Of a stretch of DNA of 5,322 nt, positions 1-5,207 are shown piece by piece; the first letter of the stretch is position 1, and each line of letters starts with the position of its first letter. A program made the position numbers and the translations under genes. Below the pieces are notes generated by a model. The model worked only from the letters and a program-made list of their open reading frames with translations. It had not been told where the DNA came from and searched no databases. Source of the DNA: Leptolyngbya sp. SIO4C5 (GTDB lineage Bacteria; Cyanobacteriota; Cyanobacteriia; Phormidesmidales; Phormidesmidaceae); contig JAAHIC010000363.1 of NCBI GenBank assembly GCA_010671965.1, forward strand, positions 1-5,322. Direction: 5' to 3'.

Positions 1-43
1 CAGGCCCGGCGTTCTTGAAGCCGAATGGAAGGCCACAGCTCCC

Positions 44-139
44 GTGCACCGACTGCTGATTGCCAATCGAGGCGAAATCGCCTGCCGCGTCATCCGCACC
101 GCGCGGCGAATGGGATTGGCAACCGTCTCCAGATCGTGA
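44..139 (+). pseudogene. Truncated N-terminus of a biotin carboxylase-type subunit
   Basis: Reading from GTG 44, the frame gives VHRLLIANRGEIACRVIRTA followed by RRMGLATV. This is the start of the biotin carboxylase N-terminal domain (pattern LLIANRGEIAxRVIRTxRxxG) shared by acetyl-, propionyl- and methylcrotonyl-CoA carboxylase alpha subunits, pyruvate carboxylase and urea carboxylase; these proteins perform ATP-dependent carboxylation of biotin. Similarity stops at about base 127, where the family normally continues AVYSDAD; here the frame reads SRS and a TGA at 137-139. Full-length members have about 450-680 residues or more, so only about 28 codons survive. A GGAAGG at 27-32 lies 11 nt before the GTG and could be a ribosome binding site, although the frame is open back to the window edge and the true start could be upstream. 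The fragment is rich in GCG, CGC and GTC codons, unlike the AT-rich parts of the window. The family call is firm; which carboxylase cannot be told from this length. Confidence 0.8.
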
Positions 140-267
140 TTGAACCGATTGATGTATTCCCAACAATGACGCCCTCAAAGTCACCGTTTATGCCCCGTGA
201 CCAGCGAGCACACCGTCGCTTAACTTGGGCACAACGATGGAATCGAAGTGCAACCACTCATAGCTGC
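128..267. other. Unassigned sequence between gene fragments
   Basis: This stretch separates the carboxylase fragment from the histidine-kinase-like fragment. I recognise no protein family or RNA in it. On the minus strand a 27-codon frame (ATG at 271 to TAA at 188, starting MSSYEWLHFDS) begins with an ATGA overlap on the stop of the upstream kinase-like frame. Such overlaps are common in coupled genes, but the product is too short and resembles nothing I know. A second minus-strand frame across the same bases reads NGDFEGVIVGNTSIGS. Either could be the residue of a degraded gene; neither is supported as a gene. Confidence 0.4.
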
Positions 268-396
268 TCATTGACAGGTTACATGGTTTGGAATTTCCTC
301 AGTCGTGCTGGATTGGCTCAGAAGCTCGAAACCTAGACCTGCTGTAATAATCTGAACCTTATTGCGTATCTCGTGGGCCAAAGAGGTAACTGACAT
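268..396 (-). pseudogene. Possible histidine-kinase (HisKA-like) fragment
   Basis: A 42-codon frame from ATG 396 to TGA 268 begins MSVTSLAHEIRNKVQIITAG and continues LGFELLSQS. The SLAHEIRN segment matches the H-box of two-component sensor kinases, whose histidine is autophosphorylated and which lies in the first helix of the dimerisation domain. The following hydrophobic helix (VQIITAGLGFELL) is also compatible. Against the call: the family usually has a proline after HEIRN, and here it is lysine; no PAS, HAMP or ATPase part is visible; and the frame stops after about 22 further residues. It abuts the truncated transposase fragment at about 397-403, so any upstream half of a kinase gene has been lost or lies elsewhere. 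If real, this is a remnant and not a working kinase. A chance match of a short frame remains possible. Confidence 0.4.
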
Positions 397-397
397 T

Positions 398-523
398 TCA
401 CACGTTGACGATGGCCCACATATCGACTGAGCGAGGCCGGCCCGCGGGCTTGGCTGGCAGAATCAAAGGCTCTATCAGCTCAAGCTGTTCCCGCGTCAGG
501 TTGCTTGTGTATGCCTTACTCAT
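398..523 (-). pseudogene. IS5-family transposase, N-terminal fragment
   Basis: From ATG 523 the frame reads MSKAYTSNLTREQLELIEPL, then ILPAKPAGRPRSVDMWAIVN, then V and TGA at 398-400. This is the N-terminal region of short two-frame or single-ORF IS5-family (DUF4096-type) DDE transposases common in cyanobacteria: the LTxEQWxLIEPLIP and GRPRxxDxRxVVNAIFY region that precedes the catalytic domain. Homologues then continue with roughly AIFYILVEGCRWRDLP; here similarity is lost right after IVN, at about base 403-405, and a stop follows one codon later. None of the catalytic DDE residues are present, so no active transposase can be made. The family assignment is from motif memory. The start is supported by the methionine at the family's usual position and by its distance from the element end at 606. 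Confidence 0.8.
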
Positions 524-606
524 AGCTCTCACGGTGCTGTGACTGTTCAACTTCAGCTTATCCGTGTGAGCTTTTCTACATCAGTTTTGACTTTTCATAC
601 AGCCTC
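403..606 (-). mobile_element. Left-end remnant of an IS5-family insertion sequence
   Basis: The element reads on the minus strand from its outer end at 606 (GAGGCTGTATGAAAAGTC) through an 83-nt leader to the transposase start at 523, and breaks off at about 403. Only about 200 bp of an element normally about 0.8-1 kb long remain; the right end and right inverted repeat are not in the window. The break leads straight into the histidine-kinase-like fragment, so an adjacent deletion, recombination or an assembly join removed the rest. The outer boundary is inferred from the family-like GAG start of the repeat and its coincidence with the end of the RTX gene; it cannot be proved without the matching right end. 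Confidence 0.6.
589..606 (-). repeat. Putative left terminal inverted repeat of the IS
   Basis: Minus-strand GAGGCTGTATGAAAAGTC has the look of IS5-family (IS427-like) ends, which often begin GAG or GGG and are followed by a short A-rich run. The base preceding it on the minus strand completes TTTA, compatible with the TA-containing targets favoured by this group. The partner repeat is missing, so the exact length is uncertain. Confidence 0.5.
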
Positions 607-950
607 TAAACAAATTTGAAGGCACTATGAGCCAAAGTAATCTCTGAAATACCTTCTAGAATACCAATTAGCTCATCTGAGGTACTAACGCCTTGAGAAC
701 CATCACTATCTCTGTAAATCTGAGTTCCAGCAGCCGTAATTCCCAGCACGTAATCCTCTGCTATGCCACTAAGCTGAATGACATCTGCTGAGGAGTCAAA
801 ATCTGTAATCAGGGCATAATCTGCAAGTCCTGGTAGCAAATCATTGCCATCGTCATAAAAGATCTGGCCCGCTTTACCCAGCACAAAATAGTCAGCTCCT
901 TGGCCGCCTGTCAAACTGTCTATTTCACCAGTGCCCTGTTCTGTACCCTG
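606..950 (-). other. C-terminal type I secretion domain of the RTX protein
   Basis: Residues about 1255-1368 follow the last nonapeptides. Visible landmarks are the last repeat GGQGADYFVLG, an IFYDDGN turn, ALITDFDSSADVIQLSG, GTQIYRDSD, DELIGILEG and the terminal ITLAHSAFKFV. The order agrees with the ends of many cyanobacterial RTX proteins, where a strand-rich segment D-x-I-x-L-x-G is followed by E-L-I-x-I-x-x-G and a terminal phenylalanine-rich FxFV. This part is expected to be recognised by the ABC exporter. Its completeness argues that the reading frame ends at its natural length despite the adjoining IS. Confidence 0.75.
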
Positions 951-3900
951 TAAAACGTCATTGCCATTATCTCCTAGCAGCACATCATTGCCTGACTGAC
1001 CTAACAGCTCATCGTTACCTGATCCGCCCTCTAGCCAGTCGTTTCCAGCAGAGGCATAGAGCTGATCGTCACCGCTATCGCCAAAAAGCCGATCGTTGCC
1101 GCTACCGCCAAAGACTTTATCGTTATCTTCACCCCCAAAAAGCTGGTTGCTGCCAGCAACGCCGTAGAGCTTATCCCGCCCTGTGCCACCATAAATTTGA
1201 TTATTATCGCGGCTACCAAAAAGATTATCGTGACCGTCGCCGCCCTCTAGCCAATCATTGCCGGCATCCGCGTATAGGCTATCGTGGCCGCTACCACCAA
1301 AAAGTCTATCGTCCCCAAGACCGCCAAAGAGTGTATCGTGACCGTTACCGCCGTAGAGGCTATCTATGCCATCGCCGCCTTGGAGCTGATCGTTGCCGCT
1401 GCCCGCGACGAGACTGTCGTTGCCGACACCGCCATCTAATACGTCGTGACCAGCACCCGCGTTTAGAGTATCGTTGCCTTCGTTACCAACCAACGTATCG
1501 TGACCGCTGCCAGTCGTTATTTGATCATTTCCCTGGCCAGCTTCAACATAGTTATCTCCGCCAGTCGTGATTATGACGTCGTTACCATCCCCACCAAAAA
1601 GCTGGTCGTTACCGTCACCACTTTGTAGGCGATCGTCTCCTCCATGACCGAACATCTTTACAGCTTGTCCAGTAGAAGAGGTAAAGGTATCAGCACCAAG
1701 GTTGCCTTGAATTTCCTCAAGAGCAACGGTATCCAGGTTGAGAGTAATGCCTGTAACGCCTAGATAGATACCAGCATCATAACCACTGCCTCCATCAAGC
1801 ATATCGGCAGCATCAAATCGGAGTGTATCGTTGCCGGCCCCCCCTTCTAAACGATCAGCTCCCTGACCGCCGATAAGCGTGTCATTGCCAGTCTCTCCTT
1901 GCAGCCAGTCATTGCCATCACCACCTGTCAAAATGTCGTTGCCTGAGTTAGCTGCGATCGCATCATCTCCAGCACCTCCCTCTAGGATCTCGTGACCTGT
2001 ACCGCCAGCGATGATATCGTCGCCGCCCCCTGCGTAAATTTCTACGCTAGTATCGCCAGTGTTAGTCAATACGTCCGCTGCTTCGGTACCTACTGCCCGC
2101 TCAATTTGGCTGGCCCCCAGATCTAGCGTGACACCGACTTCGCCCTGGGCTAGGGCAACATCGTAACCGGCTCCACCTGCAACTATTATGTCTGCGGCAT
2201 CAAACAGCAGCGTGTCGTCACCGGCCCCGCCCAGAAGAGAGTCTGCATCACTGCCACCGCTCAGCGTATCGTTCCCCTCAGCGCCAACTAAGATATCCGC
2301 ACCCGCTTTGCCTTCTAAATAGTCATGTCCGGCTTCTCCCAGTAGTTCATCAGCGCCATCGCCGCCAACGGCATGATCATCCCCGGCACCCGCTGCAACC
2401 TTGTCATTACCTTCACCGGCCTCGAAGTAGTCGTTTCCCGAACCGCCTGTTAGCGAGTCGTCACCGTCATGTCCAAACATTGAGACGCTTTCACTGCTGG
2501 GAGCCGCTAAGCCGTCAGTATGGGTAAACGTGTCGTTACCAGCATTACCATGAGCTTCGTTAAAGCTGTTGGCTCCTAAATCGAGATTGGCATCATCAGC
2601 CGTTTCTACCAAGGCCACATCGTAGCCTGCGCCTCCCTGAACAACCGTGTCGGCAGCGTCAAAGAAAACAGTGTCGTTGCCGTTACCGCCAGTGAGCTGA
2701 TCGGCTCCATCACCGCCGCTGATGACATCATCTCCGTCGCCACCAGCTACCGCATCATCTCCGGCCCCGCCAGCTAGCCAGGCATCATTGCCACTGTCAC
2801 CGTCAAGGCGATCGCTGCCGTCACCCCCTTCCAAAACATCAATTCCAGCCCCGCCGATCAATGAATCGTCGCCAGTCCCGCCGCTGAGATAGTCGTCACC
2901 ATCGCCGCCAAAGAGAACATCCTGACCCGCATCGCCAAACAGAGCATCGTTCCCTGCTTGACCATAAAGCAAATCTTGATCGGCTCCGCCCTCTAAAACG
3001 TCATGATCGTCGCCTCCCTCAAGGGTATCGTTGCCGTCACCACCCTTGAGCGTGTCTGCTTGACTATCTCCGCTGAGATAGTCATCTCCGTCACCACCAT
3101 CTAAAATATCGCTGCCGCTATCGCCGAACAGTTGGTCACTACCGCTGTTGCCTAGAAGGGTGTCGTTACCCTCACCCCCCAAAATGACATCCTCGCCTTC
3201 GCCACCAGCCGCAACGTCATGACCGCTACCTGCTTCAATCTGGTCGTTACCAACTCCACCATCAAGCCAGTAATCGTCTCCGGCACCGCCGATTAAGATA
3301 TCGTCTCCGGCATCACCCATGAGGACGTCATTGCCTATGTTGCCTTCTAGCCAATCATCGTCGGCTCCTCCTGAAAGCACATCATTCCCCTCGTCTCCTA
3401 GAATTCTGTCAGCACCAGTACCGCCAAACAGCCAGCCATCGTCGCCGCTACCGCCACGAATTAAATCAGCACCGGCTCCCCCTTCGATCGTGTCCATACC
3501 GGCATTACCTTCGAGCTGATCATGGCCTTCTCCCCCGCTGAGGTAGTCATGCCCATCACCACCGGTAACCACATCTGCGCCGGCATCTCCAAAAAGGCTG
3601 TCATGGCCGCTGCCTCCTGCGATCGTATCGTCACCATCGCCGCCATGAATATCATCGTTATCAGCATTTCCTTCAATCTGATCTGCAGCGGCACCGCCAT
3701 CAATGTGATCAATGCCCTCGCCGCCATAAATTTTGTCGGTCCCATCACCGCCGAGCAGCGTATCGTCATCTCGGCCACCATAGAGGATGTCGTTGCCGCT
3801 GCCCCCATGCATTACGTCATGGCCAGCTTCGCCATACAGAGCGTCATTACCGGCACCGCCGCTGATCCAGTAGTCATCACCGGCTCCCCCAATCAGAATA

Positions 3901-4658
3901 TCGTCCCCATCACCGCCGTCTAAAGTGTCGTTACCGCCACCACCAAGCAGTTTATCGTCTCCTTTGCCGCCCAGCAGTTGATCATGTCCATCACCGCCGT
4001 CAACCAGATCGTCGCCGTCACCGCCGTCTGCAATGTCATGTCCATCACCGCCATAAAGCCGGTCTTGATCAGCTTCACCCGTCAGGATGTCGTTATCTGC
4101 GCCGCCATTAAGGACATCGTTGCCCTGACCGCCCTCTAAAATATCATGACCGGCATCACCGTTAATGACATCATCTCCCAGTCCACCAGCCAACCAAAAA
4201 TCGTTGCCTATGCCGCCGTTGAGAATATCATTACCACTGCCGCCAAAAAGGGCATCGTGCCCCCAACTGCCCAACAAGACATCGTGACCAGCGCCACCGA
4301 GAAGCAAGTCATTGTAGCTTTCTGCAGCCTGGACCGAGAAGGAAGAAAAAACTGCTTCGTCAGAACTAGCGGACAGCTTAAATAGGCTTGGTGTGTAACT
4401 GTAGCTGCCATCTGGCTCTAGCGTCCAGCCGCTGCCTGCTGCAAAATCACCGTGTAGCAGGTCGTTGTCATCTCCACCAAAGAGAATATCATCCCCAGCA
4501 TCTCCAGCAATTAAATCAAAACCCGCTTCGCCGCTGAGCCAGGCATCATCGCCGGCTAGGCCATAAATGATGTCATCATCCATCTGTCCAATCAAAATGT
4601 CGCTAAAAAGGCTGCCCTCTAGGAGGATGTTTTCAAGAGGATTAGATTGGTTTTTCAT
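606..4658 (-). CDS. Giant RTX / hemolysin-type Ca2+-binding repeat protein
   Basis: Encodes about 1350 aa (1368 if the TTG at 4712 is used). Residue numbers here count from the TTG. Almost the whole chain is nonapeptide GGxGxDxLx repeats that bind Ca2+ and fold as parallel beta-rolls: residues about 39-86, 136-683, 750-836, 897-965 and 1024-1257. The array is broken by a non-repeat segment at 87-134 and by three related FDAAD modules (684-752, 837-899, 966-1027). The C-terminal domain (about 1255-1368; LITDFDSSADVIQLSG, DELIGILEG, ending FKFV) matches the ending of cyanobacterial RTX proteins exported by type I secretion. There is no signal peptide, membrane helix or enzymatic domain. I prefer ATG 4658 (MKNQSNPLENILLEGS) because the only cysteine in the frame lies in the TTG extension and secreted RTX proteins usually lack cysteine; neither start has a clear Shine-Dalgarno. 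The stop TAG abuts the IS end. Role is unknown: a secreted surface, adhesive or matrix protein is likelier than a toxin, since no acylated pore-forming domain or activator gene is seen. Confidence 0.93.
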   Translation of the reverse strand: MKNQSNPLENILLEGSLFSDILIGQMDDDIIYGLAGDDAWLSGEAGFDLIAGDAGDDILFGGDDNDLLHGDFAAGSGWTLEPDGSYSYTPSLFKLSASSDEAVFSSFSVQAAESYNDLLLGGAGHDVLLGSWGHDALFGGSGNDILNGGIGNDFWLAGGLGDDVINGDAGHDILEGGQGNDVLNGGADNDILTGEADQDRLYGGDGHDIADGGDGDDLVDGGDGHDQLLGGKGDDKLLGGGGNDTLDGGDGDDILIGGAGDDYWISGGAGNDALYGEAGHDVMHGGSGNDILYGGRDDDTLLGGDGTDKIYGGEGIDHIDGGAAADQIEGNADNDDIHGGDGDDTIAGGSGHDSLFGDAGADVVTGGDGHDYLSGGEGHDQLEGNAGMDTIEGGAGADLIRGGSGDDGWLFGGTGADRILGDEGNDVLSGGADDDWLEGNIGNDVLMGDAGDDILIGGAGDDYWLDGGVGNDQIEAGSGHDVAAGGEGEDVILGGEGNDTLLGNSGSDQLFGDSGSDILDGGDGDDYLSGDSQADTLKGGDGNDTLEGGDDHDVLEGGADQDLLYGQAGNDALFGDAGQDVLFGGDGDDYLSGGTGDDSLIGGAGIDVLEGGDGSDRLDGDSGNDAWLAGGAGDDAVAGGDGDDVISGGDGADQLTGGNGNDTVFFDAADTVVQGGAGYDVALVETADDANLDLGANSFNEAHGNAGNDTFTHTDGLAAPSSESVSMFGHDGDDSLTGGSGNDYFEAGEGNDKVAAGAGDDHAVGGDGADELLGEAGHDYLEGKAGADILVGAEGNDTLSGGSDADSLLGGAGDDTLLFDAADIIVAGGAGYDVALAQGEVGVTLDLGASQIERAVGTEAADVLTNTGDTSVEIYAGGGDDIIAGGTGHEILEGGAGDDAIAANSGNDILTGGDGNDWLQGETGNDTLIGGQGADRLEGGAGNDTLRFDAADMLDGGSGYDAGIYLGVTGITLNLDTVALEEIQGNLGADTFTSSTGQAVKMFGHGGDDRLQSGDGNDQLFGGDGNDVIITTGGDNYVEAGQGNDQITTGSGHDTLVGNEGNDTLNAGAGHDVLDGGVGNDSLVAGSGNDQLQGGDGIDSLYGGNGHDTLFGGLGDDRLFGGSGHDSLYADAGNDWLEGGDGHDNLFGSRDNNQIYGGTGRDKLYGVAGSNQLFGGEDNDKVFGGSGNDRLFGDSGDDQLYASAGNDWLEGGSGNDELLGQSGNDVLLGDNGNDVLQGTEQGTGEIDSLTGGQGADYFVLGKAGQIFYDDGNDLLPGLADYALITDFDSSADVIQLSGIAEDYVLGITAAGTQIYRDSDGSQGVSTSDELIGILEGISEITLAHSAFKFV
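1632..1817 (-). repeat. FDAAD interruption module, copy C
   Basis: Residues 966-1027 start FDAADMLDGGSGYDAGIYLG, continue ITLNLDTVALEEIQGNLGAD and end MFGHGGDD, at about 62 residues. Its MFGHxGDD ending matches copy A and not B, while its length matches B, so the three copies do not form a simple recent tandem series. Confidence 0.8.
1954..1961. other. HIP1 octamer GCGATCGC
   Basis: This palindrome is strongly over-represented in many cyanobacterial genomes. It lies inside the RTX coding region and has no known local role. A second copy is at 2808-2815. Two copies in about 4 kb exceed what base composition alone would predict and support a cyanobacterial origin. Confidence 0.7.
2016..2204 (-). 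repeat. FDAAD interruption module, copy B
   Basis: Residues 837-899 start FDAADIIVAGGAGYDVALAQ, continue VTLDLGASQIERAVGTEAAD and end YAGGGDD, at about 63 residues. The LDLGA-x-x-I-E-x-x-x-G segment is a predicted beta-strand pattern found in cyanobacterial and proteobacterial RTX proteins where the calcium ladder is replaced by a plain beta-helix turn. It is closest to copy A in its first 20 residues. Confidence 0.8.
2457..2663 (-). repeat. FDAAD interruption module, copy A
   Basis: Residues 684-752 start FDAADTVVQGGAGYDVALVE, pass through a LDLGANSFNEAHGNAGNDTF stretch, and end MFGHDGDD before the nonapeptides resume. It shares with copies B and C the order FDAAD, GG-x-GYD, L-D/N-L, E-x-x-x-G, AD/ND-x-x-T, GG/HDGDD. 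This copy is the longest (about 69 residues), with a serine-rich extension before MFGH. Confidence 0.8.
2673..4307 (-). repeat. Main block of 27-bp repeats encoding the RTX nonapeptide array
   Basis: This is the longest uninterrupted run of degenerate 27-bp units (about 60 by length), encoding residues 136-680. On the plus strand it shows as recurring blocks such as accGCCatc-ATCGTCaCC. Copies have diverged in third positions and in the variable x residues, so the array is old or under selection for protein and not recently expanded. Shorter runs of the same unit lie at 4455-4598, 2205-2456, 1818-2015 and 950-1631. The strong periodicity keeps several other frames open on both strands; these are not genes. 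Confidence 0.9.
2808..2815. other. HIP1 octamer GCGATCGC, second copy
   Basis: Second perfect HIP1 site within the RTX gene, in the context AAGGCGATCGCTGCC. Near-matches such as GGCGATCGTC also occur because GCGATC and CGATCG arise easily from the aspartate-rich repeats, which somewhat weakens the statistical argument. Confidence 0.7.
4311..4454 (-). other. Non-repeat insert near the RTX N-terminus
   Basis: Residues about 87-134 interrupt the first beta-roll after only about five nonapeptides. The segment is rich in serine and aromatics and poor in the GGxGxD pattern; it includes SGWTLEPDGSYSYTPS, reminiscent of the W-x-L-x-x-D-G-S-Y-x-Y-x-P stretch of VCBS/cadherin-like secreted domains, then FKLSASSDEAVFSSFSVQ. 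It is too short for a complete VCBS domain. It may be a loop packed against the roll or a remnant of a domain. Confidence 0.55.
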
Positions 4659-4715
4659 GAAAAGCTGTAAGTACTTCAACTGAAAACAAAGACTGAGCTG
4701 TGGCGATTGCAAATA

Positions 4716-4826
4716 GAGAATAGAGTTCTAAGTGCAATCAAAAATAGAATTGAAGAATTAGCTATTTTCCTTGCAGTAATCAGCCTCAAAAACTACCTAA
4801 ATTTGTTAGATATTCTGAGAATAGAG
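4716..4826. repeat. 10-bp direct repeat GAGAATAGAG, two copies
   Basis: Identical GAGAATAGAG at 4716-4725 and 4817-4826, 101 bp apart (start to start), in the presumed leader and promoter region of the RTX gene. Read on the transcribed strand it is CTCTATTCTC. It could be a pair of regulator sites, but in an AT-rich region such a pair may also arise by chance. Confidence 0.3.
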
Positions 4827-5090
4827 CTGAGCAAGGTCTAGCTAAAATGTGTTTCTTGTTACTATTTTTCCCAGGCTTATGTTGTCTGAATAGCGGTAAT
4901 TTCAACTAAAATGCAGGTATTAATCTTAATGATTCTGTGATGTTCATCCCAAACTTGGGTATATTTCCAGAAATAAAAGATTTAGCGAAGAAACAGTGAC
5001 GACCAACTGCTATCGGCAATGAGAAAATAAATTTTGGTATTAGAAAATATCATTATTTAGAGCATATAAACTTACAAGCAATAACCCTTT

Positions 5091-5113
5091 GTACAGCTGC
5101 GCTGGAGCTGTAC
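5091..5113. repeat. Small perfect hairpin GTACAGCT-7 nt-AGCTGTAC
   Basis: Arms of 8 bp at 5091-5098 and 5106-5113 flank the loop GCGCTGG. No T-run follows on either strand, so it is not a classical intrinsic terminator. It may be an operator-like dyad or simply a local palindrome. It lies about 430 bp upstream of the preferred RTX start. Confidence 0.5.
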
Positions 5114-5207
5114 TGAAATATCAAAAACGGGTAATGCACAAAGATCTACAGAATGGTGTATCAGGCCTGTACTTGACCGTACCCTGCAGTATCGTTTTTA
5201 TCTACGT

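Larger units (their letters stand above)
4659..5207. other. AT-rich non-coding region upstream of the RTX gene
   Basis: About 550 bp with no recognisable gene. The longest open stretches are an ATG-started frame of 32 codons (5134-5232, plus strand) and a few shorter ones, none with a family match or a good ribosome binding site. The region lies just upstream of the RTX start and should hold its promoter and leader, read on the minus strand. I see no convincing -35/-10 pair; TTGATT near 4742 with CTCTAT about 17 nt downstream is only a weak candidate. The region contains a small hairpin (5091-5113) and a 10-bp direct repeat. Confidence 0.6.

Noticed and set aside
188..271. 27-codon minus-strand frame with an ATGA overlap to the kinase-like fragment
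   Set aside because: Too short, no recognisable family; the overlap alone is not enough to call a gene.
25..336. A 103-codon plus-strand frame beginning MEGHSSRAPTAD
   Set aside because: It overlaps the recognisable carboxylase frame in another phase, runs through several unrelated fragments and has an arginine/serine-rich composition typical of a shadow frame.
3319..3923. Plus-strand open frames of 66-133 codons opposite the RTX gene, and minus-strand frames in other phases
   Set aside because: They are kept open by the 27-bp periodicity of the repeats; compositions are low-complexity (Ala/Ile/Val/Ser/Pro) and no family match is seen.
2673..4307. 27-bp periodic array as a CRISPR or non-coding satellite
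   Set aside because: The units are degenerate, contiguous without spacers, and preserve one reading frame with the GGxGxDxLx pattern throughout.
606..4658. RTX gene as a pore-forming cytotoxin operon
   Set aside because: No hydrophobic pore-forming domain, no lysine acylation region, and no HlyC-, HlyB- or HlyD-like gene in the window.
5091..5113. Intrinsic terminator
   Set aside because: The stem is short and no U-tract follows on either strand.
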